Source of the DNA: Spirometra erinaceieuropaei
Taxonomy: Eukaryota; Platyhelminthes; Cestoda; Diphyllobothriidea; Diphyllobothriidae
Assembly (NCBI GenBank): GCA_902702965.1
Contig: CACRXP010000007.1
Coordinates: 713,597 to 777,596 of the forward strand
Direction: 5' to 3'
Length of the DNA stretch: 64,000 nt
Each line of letters begins with the position of its first letter. Position 1 is the stretch's first letter. The position numbers were made by a program, and so were the translations under genes. Positions 55,387 through 64,000 of this stretch are shown here, in pieces. The notes beneath the pieces were generated by a model. The model saw only the letters and a list, made by a program, of their open reading frames with translations, was not told the origin of the DNA and made no database searches.

Positions 55387-58300
55387 TGTACAAAAAGGAT
55401 GTGTTGCAACAGAGGAGAGGTGACATTGACATGCCTTCTAAACAACCGGTGGGGAGCGCAGCACTGTGCGCAACTACAGGGGAGCGTGGAGGTGCCGACG
55501 TAGAATGAGAGGAGAAAGTTGCAGGATGCGGATAGGTGGTAGAGAGCCAGGGTTTACCGACTATTTTATCCGACACGAAGTTACACCATCTCAGATCTGC
55601 GCGGCAAGTGTTCACCTCATTCAAACAGCCCAATACAGCCCGTGGGGCGTTGCAATCTGTACCCCGAGGTTGAATATCGGGTCCTTGCAAGCAATCACAA
55701 GGCAACTAGTAATATTTAGGAACAGGTGCCGACTGGGACGACACTTTCTGACCTACTAGCCGCCCCCAGCCAGTCAGATTTGGACAGCGCGGATTAATGA
55801 ATAACAATCACGCGCTATCTATCTCAGCAGCAATTGATGAAGCCTGCGAATCAATGGTTGAACATTAAACCCTACGCGGATTCGGGTCGCGGGCTGCCCG
55901 AACATGAGATCGTGACACGACTGTCTGACGAGGTCTAGCAAAATGGAAATGGTCATCTCAGTTTCACCTTTTTCGGTACCCTGCAATTGGGGTGCTTTTT
56001 CGTTACTTGTTTAAATGGAATATGGCTATTCTCTGTCGCACAGTCATTTCATTAGTCAAAACATGTGTACAAAAAACAGATTATGACTCACTGTAGTTGC
56101 TTCGCATTTGACTAAGAAGTCCTCAGGTCGCAGAATGCCGACAAATCCGCCGACAAAACTGGTTATTCACTGGAATTACTTTAACAGTTGCTAGCACTTA
56201 CCGCCCAAAATTTAACAGGGCAGCCCGCATGTTGGAATGGTCGTTTGACCAAATTCAGATAGCGGGATATATAAATCCCTACAGCGATGCTTACAGTTTC
56301 TAACCTCGGTCAGGAAAATTGCAACAGGCATCGGCTTTAGTACGGATGAAGCGAGGATGTTCTGTCCGCCTTTCCACAACTCATGATGCTGGTTTTTGAA
56401 CCGGAAAATCACTGCTTTAACCATTTACCACCGACGAATATACTTACCCATCGTAAAAGTACCCTTTTCCGCCCCCTTTCGTCTTTTGATTTATTTCTGT
56501 CTAGTACTCCGCTTGATACTCATTGTCGAGCGGTAGGTCAGTGGCGACCTCTCTCGCACATGGTCCTTTTAATGGTCAAATGGTTAGTAGGGGGTGCATT
56601 TTGAGCTGCTAACTTGACTGGTATTTACACAAGCACAAAAGATAGCAATTATATACCTACTACATCTGCAACCAAAAATCGTCTTTGCGCTCAGCGGGAC
56701 CCACTTCTCAATATAGGGTCAAGTGGAGTAAGTCACTGTAGAACGTGCTTTCAGCCAGAGTGTGGTCGAGGGGATGTAGGTAGCTGCGTATGGGCGACTT
56801 CTGTGATCAACAATATGTTAGTGGCTGTAGAATTCTTCGTCAACTGAGTCACGTATATAAGCCAAAACAGATTTCGGTGTATATACGGTACTATTGATAG
56901 AATAAGGTAATAATAAAAAACGTACAAACCTCAACAATGGATACCCTAGACAAAGAATTCCTTTGTTACTGTTCGAGCAAATCAAATTCCCAGCTCAAGG
57001 TCAGAATACAAAAACATTAGTTAATTAAAAGAACGCCGATCACGCTCAAAAGAGGATTACAAAAAGGATAAAGGGGAATGTCAACAGGGGCCAGATGTGG
57101 AAGCACTTGCGAAGAGGGCGTGGAGAATTCCAAACGTTGACCGACTGGATACAACACTGGCCTTTTCGAAAAGAATTAACAACTGGAACATCCCAGTGTC
57201 AGTCTTTCTACTTGAATAAAATAATAAAGTTAATAGTGGAGACACGTCGTCCGCAAAATATAATCGTGCTCAATCGGTGCAGATGATAAATACAGCAAAA
57301 TCTTTAGTAGGTGCATGGTGCCTGACTGAGCCATATAAAGCTGACGACTTCCAAGAACAAACTGAGCTCGACGAAATGGGAAAATGTTGCTTTATAATGC
57401 CCTACGAAATTAATTGCTAACCTGGAGTATATCAGTTTATGCTAGGATCTATAGGCGCAGACCGAAATTTGACGTACGAATATTTGGGCCGAAATACATC
57501 AATCACAAAGGGATAACTGCGCATTATTAATTAACTGCTGATAGGCAGCTAGTAGTATATTTTAGCGTTGGAAGAACATCGGTGGAACATGCATGTCTGG
57601 GCTTCTAGCTAGTACCCGTGCTGCTGGTATGAAAGCTTTTAGCACTAGGGAGTGAGAAGATTCTCAGCAGCCAGCAGTGTGTCCTACACCCTGCACTCCC
57701 TCCGTTTCTCAGCCCGTATTATTCCCGATGGGATCATGCAGTGAGATGGGCAGGTCACCAATCCCTCAGCTCTGAGCTCACCTCCTTCAATAGCTCTCCT
57801 ACGCCCGTCTCCAACAGACTCAACTGACGCGCCGGCAATGGTATAGAGAAGGACCCCACTTGCCTGTCAGTAGACTGTTGATCGTGTCATATGGGGTCTT
57901 ATCTTGGCATACATTTGCAGGCTATTGCAGAAATTACACAGCCAACAACGATTATTTCTCACGACCTCGCCCCTTAACTCAAAATCCGGTATTTTGTGAA
58001 ATTTGTTTTTTGTTTATTGTTTAATTTCTACTCTCATTTCCGTTGTAGTACAAAAGCATAGGATAAGACTTTCGGCATAAATTCGGGCAATTTCTGTGTT
58101 TTCTTTCATTTTGTCAGCTTACTGTCTAGCGTGCTGCCCCACCCATAAAACTTCCTTTAACATAAATCACATATGGTGCGGTCCACAGTCTACTGGCAGT
58201 TAAGTGGAGTCCTTCTTTATACCGTTGCCGACGCGCCTTCTGCAGCCAGCCATACAGGGGCTCCGAATACCCACTGAAGTTAGCCCCCACTCCTCCTTTA

Positions 58301-58970
58301 CAAATATGTAAGCTAAATCCTGGAATCTGTGACGGCCACTCTTAGTGCCCAGCTTGGATTAGTTGGCTAGTTGCAGTGACTGAAACTCCCATAGGAATCT
58401 GGCCCACGAGTATCCCGTTGTTGTAGTCTAACCCTTGACGGGTAACACACTGTCTGAGACGAACTGGCCTCCTCGGTCTCCACTAAACCCACACAGGCAT
58501 CGATCGGACACTCCTACGGCGCTCATCGAAAGTCAACTCACAGTGCGGTGAGAAGCGTCAGAGTCGAAAATGATGAGCAATCCACGTGTGAATATCGGGT
58601 CCTCCCGCGTGCGCGTGGGTGTTTGTGTGTGGTCCATACAATGTACGGTTCTAACAACTGATGAGCCTGACGTGGATGGCCAGACCGAATGTGTGCTAGT
58701 GGCGCGTTGACTGTGGATAAATGAAGATCATTTGTCACGAATGAGACACCGCCAGCTGAGATGACGGGAGACATGAGTCAGCCGGGTGGTTAGGACCCAG
58801 GCCCTCCTCCGATACACAAACCTACATCTTCCCACACAATGAGGCGCACTGCGCAGCACCTGGAGTCTTTATTAGGCAGGGGGGACGCACGCACGCAAGC
58901 GGTGCAAGTTCTCGGTCTCATTTGGGTACTTGAAACTTAATTTAGGAGCTTAGCACTGGAAGATGCCAGT
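55387..58970. other. no gene recognised
   Basis: Short open frames only, no motif I can name. A GTGTGC-type stretch near 58600-58630 is of low complexity. Confidence 0.35.
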
Positions 58971-58974
58971 GTGA

Positions 58975-59115
58975 TGAGAGTTGGACCTTGACGAACGACG
59001 ATGCCCACCATGTGCCCGCAGCAGGATGGATGGAGAGACTATAACTTGAGCATGAGTCAGTGGTAGTAGACTTGCACAGCATCCACCACACTCTCTCTCT
59101 TCCTCCACCCACCTT
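58975..59115 (-). repeat. dispersed repeat R1, reversed copy
   Basis: CGACGATGCCCACCATGTG, then GACTTGCACAGCATCCACCA and CACTCTCTCTCTTCC on the + strand are the reverse of R1 landmarks. Confidence 0.5.
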
Positions 59116-62100
59116 GTTCCGGCGATAAGAAATTCTCCAGGTGACCAGAGGGGCGTGCGGACGCAATGACTGACAAAGTTAGACAGCCTATCCGCGTGTA
59201 TCACGCATGCCTGGTCAGCGCACTAAGGATCAGTGTGGCTAAGAGACAAGGAAGACCCGGTTCCCAACTCAGTGGAAGTGCTGAAGAGACCACATTAGGA
59301 TGAAACTATTGCAGCTGATTCTCTGTACTGAGAAGAAGATCGAGCTATCCCGTCAGCTGAGAACCTTCCAAACGCCGTGACTGATTAGTTAGAGTGAGGA
59401 ATATGCGCGGAGTGCATGGGGAAGGAGACCCCAGAGTCGACCTCACCATCTCTTCCTCTCCAAAGCATTAGTGCGATCTCTCTCTCTCTCACACACACAC
59501 ACACAAGTCAGAAGTAGGTGGATGAGAACAACAAGTAAGTCAGCAGCAGCCATTTCAGTCTCTTCTTTGTCAACAATGAAACAAGACTCTTGAATGATTG
59601 TCGTCGTTTAACGCCAGCCAGGGCTCTAGGTCATAGCTCCTAGTAAAAGCGAAGGTAAATATTACGTCTTGAAATCAGGGCAAATCGGTGAAGCCCAACG
59701 CCGCATGAACTTTAACATTATCGATCGTGTTCGCTGGAGTGTTAGTCGTGCCTCAGACGTCGGTGCTTTGATTTCAATTCCCACTCGGGCAAGGTTTCCA
59801 ATCTCAGGTCTCACCTGAATGAGGTTGGATACGGTTTTGCGACCACGCCAAATAAGTCAGAAATGATGAGTTCGGGTTAACCCTGTGGAAGAAAGTTTCC
59901 CCATCTCGTTAATCTGTTCTAAAACTTACACTCAGAATGGCAAAAACCGCTGGCTTTTTGATCCTCTCGCCAGCACATTCGGCATTCTGTAGGTAGGCAG
60001 CTGAAAATGATTTTTAAATGCACTAACCACCTGCATTTATATGCTATATGTCCTGATGTAGAGTGATTGCAAAAAAAACATGAAATTTCATTTCAGACTG
60101 TGGGCACGCAAAATCCGCTTAACGAGCGATCCGCCTAGTAGATTGGAGAGCAAAACTGATCTTTCGTATGGTTAACCTTTTACAACACTTTCACTGACAA
60201 GTTCGCCAGAACACACCGAGACCTCTGAAAAAGTCGAAATTTCGGTCGCATATTTTGTGACACTTGCAAAGAAGGAAATCCTTCAGTAAATGTTTCGAGG
60301 GTCGGAAATGTTCGGAGGACATTACGAAACGACAGTCTCTTTGCAGAAGCGCTTCTGTTGGTTGCTTTAATCTATGTGTGGCGGCGCTGGGAGAGTTTTC
60401 CGTAAACGCAGCAATCCTGGACTGTAACTTCAGTCACGAATGTCAGACTGGCGGAACGTAGCCCATTTCTTCTTATTCTTCTGCTTCTTCCTCCTTCTCT
60501 TTCTCCTATTCCACCCATTCCTCACTCGATCCCTCCACCTCCTCACTCTGCTCTTGTTCTTCTTTTTCCTCTTCGACCAGCACACGATGGCGTGGGGGAG
60601 AGGAAACCGGTTTTCTTCCAGTCTACTGCCGACAGTCAGGAGGGCGATAACTTACTTCAATAATGAAGCACTAACGAACGGCCAACGTGCCTCTTCCCCC
60701 GGCCGCAAGGCAGAGGCGTGGGTGTCGTGATTTACGCACGGCCACTAATGGCACAGCCATTTTTAATGGCTTCGAGGAGTCCAAAATAGGGTAGTTTCAA
60801 CTTCCTCTACAGCCCGACTCGCCTTCGCGTGGCCGAGCCATTTGGCGCTGTCAGGCTAGATGTAACCGGCACCCACCAACTGACAAGGAGCACCATTGTG
60901 CGTTCCACAGTAGACTGCACCCACCCCCCCCCCCCCTGATCGTCGGTTTTGCGTTGACCTGTTGTCAGTTCTGGAAACCTCGGGTGTCAGTTGTACTCCA
61001 GCTGTCTCCATCTGTATTTATTTGAGCCCTACGTAAGAGTAGAGTATGCAACACCCTGAGTCATTGCTCAAAAGCCTACCTTCATACCTTACTTTGTTAG
61101 TTGTGCTTCATAACGGTTTGTCTGGTAGTTGGTCGTGATAGGGGCTATGCAGGAAGCGGATTTCGACCTCTTATGGCGTTATCGGTGTTAAAGGTGCCCG
61201 CTTTGAGCTCAAGGTTAGGGCTTGGACAACGGTTAGAATTGGTGTTAGTTGGGTTATTCTTGGGACTAGGCTTGCCAGGTTTGAGCCTGGATTTAAGGAT
61301 TTTAGAGATCGACTTAGGGTTACAGTTACGTCCGAGTTTTCCTTAAATCCTTTTGGGTTATAGATTTCTCATTTAAGGCATGGAAATGGTTGACGTTAGG
61401 CTTGTGGCTAACTACGGTTTCCCAAGGAGACTGCATACCATACCCTTGGCGAGCCCTATATTCCACTAACTTACGACGTTGGGTTGCCAAGAGTTTGGCA
61501 GACCGGCTGGCCTGGAGAGGTCGTCAGGACGTAGTCCGTTTTGATATAATATAAAAGAAGACGTGGCCACTGGCCTACCCGTCTGCAATCTGAGGAGAGC
61601 CCACATCGACAGGCTCGAGAACTAATTTATGCAAAAAGTGGCAGTGGTCGGGAGGAGCACAGTTATGTTATGCAGACTGTTGCCGATTTCGGTGGGCTCT
61701 TGGGAGCAAGCCGCGCGTCCTGCTCGACCTTAAATGGGGCTGTCCTCGTTCTCTCCTGTCCCAAAAGTCAGTCATATGCGGATGAAATGAGTCAGGCGGC
61801 GAATTGTGGCCAGCCGGAGGACGCAATGCTCACGGCGGTGGGAAGTGTCTCTGCAGGGCGATTTAAAACGCAGACAAAAACACGAAGCCTGGTGTCCCTG
61901 GGATTTCTAGGCCGCCTACATGAAGTCTGTCTGATTCGGTCGAATTTAAGTAAGCTTCTGTAACACCGCCCCCCTCCCCTCCCACCTCCCCCCAAGCCGC
62001 CCACAAAGCGCATATCATGACGCATCACAGTGCCATCAGGTTGAAAGCAAATCCTTGCTGCTGTTTATCACATTTTTGAAAGTTGCACGAATACTTGTTA

Positions 62101-62309
62101 AGAAGCACGCCGAATGACCCCGACAAATGAGTGAAACTCGACGACTAAGTTCATGTTAGTGTTAAGGTCTTAATTGATGTAAAATCATGGAACCCATTTC
62201 TACCCAGAATCTGTCACACACTGAGTCCTGATATGGACCAGCCTGATTGGCGAGCTCTAAAGTCTCACTGATCTTATTTCATTTTAGTCATGGTTTAAAC
62301 AATTCTGGG
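59116..62309. other. no gene recognised; low-complexity and degenerate TTAGGG stretches
   Basis: TC/AC microsatellite at 59477-59505; pyrimidine-rich 60465-60590; poly-C at 60920-60935. About 61180-61330 has scattered GTTAGGG/GGTTAGA-type units. Confidence 0.4.
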
Positions 62310-62520
62310 TTGGGCATGACTGATTGACAACGGCTAATAAGCAAAAAATGGCCATTCCAGTCTCCCTTGTCCATGTCGGTAATACCATTCTACCTATATC
62401 ATGCTCCGCTGTGCGGCTGCTAGTTGGGCTGGAGAGAGAGCCTGTAAGGCAAAATGGAACGAGTGAGTTCCGTATGAACGATCGGTGGGCGCCCCCTACC
62501 ATTGTATATTCCCGATCGAA
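62310..62520 (+). repeat. SINE unit 1 of a tandem pair, 5' truncated
   Basis: Begins in the body (GGGCATGACTGATTGACAAC, GCTAATAAGC), then the tail CGCTGTGCGGCTGCTAGTTG and GAACGAGTGAGTTCCGTATG. The tRNA-like head is missing. Confidence 0.65.
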
Positions 62521-62825
62521 AACCGACAGGGCAACGGGTTCGTGGCCCAGTGGTTAAAGGCGTGGACTTCTAAACCAACAGGTCGCGAGTTCGAGCCCCA
62601 TGTGCTCCACACTTCGGGGTTGGGCATGACTGGCTGACGACGGCTAATAAGCCAGAAATGGCCATTCCAGTTTCCCTTGTCTTTGTCGGTAATATCATTC
62701 TGTCTATATAATGCGCCGCTGTGCGGCTGCTGGTTGGGCTCGAGAGAGAGAGAGAGAGAGAGAGCCTGTAATGCACAACGGAACGAGTGAGTTCAGTAAG
62801 AACGATCGGTGAGCGTCCCGCTCTA
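62521..62825 (+). repeat. SINE unit 2 of a tandem pair, complete
   Basis: A-box-like GTGGCCCAGTGGTTAAAGG at 62544, B-box-like GCGAGTTCGAGCC at 62585, body GGCTAATAAGCCAGAAATGG, and a GA microsatellite (62741-62764) before the GCACAACGGAACGAGTGAG tail. The best reference copy in the window. Confidence 0.75.
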
Positions 62826-64000
62826 CCAATCTGGGTTATTCATTCGAATTTTAAGGGACCGGTTGTGGTTATGAATGAAACTGACCTTTACAATGCTTTT
62901 GGGTATCAGGATGTCAATGATCTTACTTGAACGGATCAAATACTCGCCATCTGCGAGTCAACGTCTCCGCTCTAGATGAAGTTTTTTGCGCATGTTTTTA
63001 GCGTCCACCTTATCCTCATCACTGCAACACGTAAGCATGTTCCATTTCTTGGGAAAATTCAACGCTACACGAGCCACAAAACTCATAATGGGCTGTTAAT
63101 TACGTTTGCAGATACCTGAAGAACCTAAAGAAGTTGCGTGGGGACACGACATTCTAGGCTGGACTCTGGCATTTTCTTAGACCGTCCATCTTGTCCTGAT
63201 GGCATGACGAAGTCAAATCAGTCGGAGATGGGCGTGGAGGTCCAAAAAATTCAAGAAACCCGTCTACGCGGACCACAGACGGTCTAAGTCTCGTCCCCAT
63301 ATATACCTGGCCTCAGTGAGAGTCTCGTATCTCGCAGAAGTTTATGGTGCCGAAAAGGCCACAGCTTAGGTTGCGTCGCAGTCTGTGTCCGTCGCAAATT
63401 AAACTGCGCTATCCTGTCAGCGGGCAGCGTTCAAGATAATGACTGCTATAAAGTTGGACTAGTTTCAGAGTACCATTGGTTACTTTTAGTGTGACAACAA
63501 GCGCTGGACTCGAGTTGAATCGACCTCACTCTTATTTTCATTCATCACAATCCATCGAATTAAGTTGACTGGGTATGAGATTGAACGTAGCAGCTGACGT
63601 GTTTCGCGACAAAGTATTAGACAGGCCGCATGCTTACGCTACCACGATGAATATTTAATGAACTTAAACCAAACGCGACTGATTTATAACGCCCTGAAGT
63701 CGGTCCACGTGGACGTAAGTGCGGATAGGCGATGGTTTTGTGGCCAAAACAATCAGTTTAAACGAAGGCAGGTGCATGAGACTGTTTAAGTCAGAGCATC
63801 AAAGCCATTCGCCGCGCTGGGGTTTTGTGTGGCTGATCTTCCAAGTGCGGCACGGTTAGTCGAGGTCCAAGACCGCTTTGCTGCCGAAGGCTCCGTCACC
63901 TATCCCTTGCGTTGATATGTATGTCTAAATTCGTTCCAGTGGTGTCGTACGTGTTTTCGCCGGGGGGAAATTTTGTTGAATCGCTAATCGTTTGTCGTAG
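62826..64000. other. no gene recognised
   Basis: No supported coding region or repeat found by eye. Confidence 0.35.

Noticed and set aside
60440..60730. Hydrophobic Phe/Leu-rich frame that looks like membrane segments
   Set aside because: It is the translation of a pyrimidine-rich low-complexity tract.
61670..61963. 97-codon open frame on the + strand
   Set aside because: Ordinary composition but no motif, no splice partner and no second copy seen.
62531..62600. tRNA gene
   Set aside because: The A and B box likeness belongs to a SINE head present in several copies; the stretch does not fold into a full cloverleaf by eye.

Overview
This is a eukaryotic, repeat-rich, intron-rich piece of genome. 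Several signs point to a flatworm, most likely a tapeworm of the diphyllobothriid kind (Spirometra, Dibothriocephalus or Schistocephalus type). These are two 33-34 nt introns at the 5' end of a gene whose other introns reach about 5 kb, many Penelope-like (GIY-YIG), CR1-like and RTE-like retroelement remnants, and short C2H2-finger fragments of a kind I associate with diphyllobothriid gene models. The organism is an inference, not something the sequence states. Two runs of N (14668-14820 and 47620-47692) show it is a draft scaffold.

One host gene can be read with confidence. On the + strand, from about 24600 to 53102, lies a split gene for an ELMO/CED-12 protein (engulfment and cell motility). 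I rebuilt it by hand from splice sites, reading phase and similarity to ELMO proteins. It has 18 exons I support plus one tentative exon. All junction phases agree, giving a protein of about 846-860 residues: an N-terminal ubiquitin-like/armadillo region, the central ELMO domain, a PH domain and a C-terminal proline motif. ELMO proteins normally bind DOCK-family exchange factors to activate Rac. The part between 26313 and 28615 is not fully resolved.

The rest is mostly mobile DNA. Positions 1-24600 hold tRNA-derived SINEs (1307-1735, 4380-4735), Penelope-like fragments (5205-5330, 8218-9640, 14830-15145), a pair of unknown repeats (10905 and 12870), C2H2-like fragments (14310-14515) and a cluster of LINE remains (15250-23360) that includes one almost full-length but dead CR1-like element (19590-23360). 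The ELMO introns carry Penelope, RTE and CR1 fragments, SINE units, a repeat that bears TG microsatellites, and two copies of a small inverted-repeat element whose core is telomere-like. A third copy of that element lies at 55258. The 53103-64000 flank holds further repeats, including a tandem SINE array at 62310-62825, but no gene I can recognise.

The most unusual signals are the inverted-repeat element with variable telomere-like core (39709, 40485, 55258), the Penelope fragment between long direct repeats (34285-35500), the microsatellite that recurs at one position of a dispersed repeat, and an unknown repeat family whose copies share a translated motif. Family names rest on reading by eye; no database search was run.
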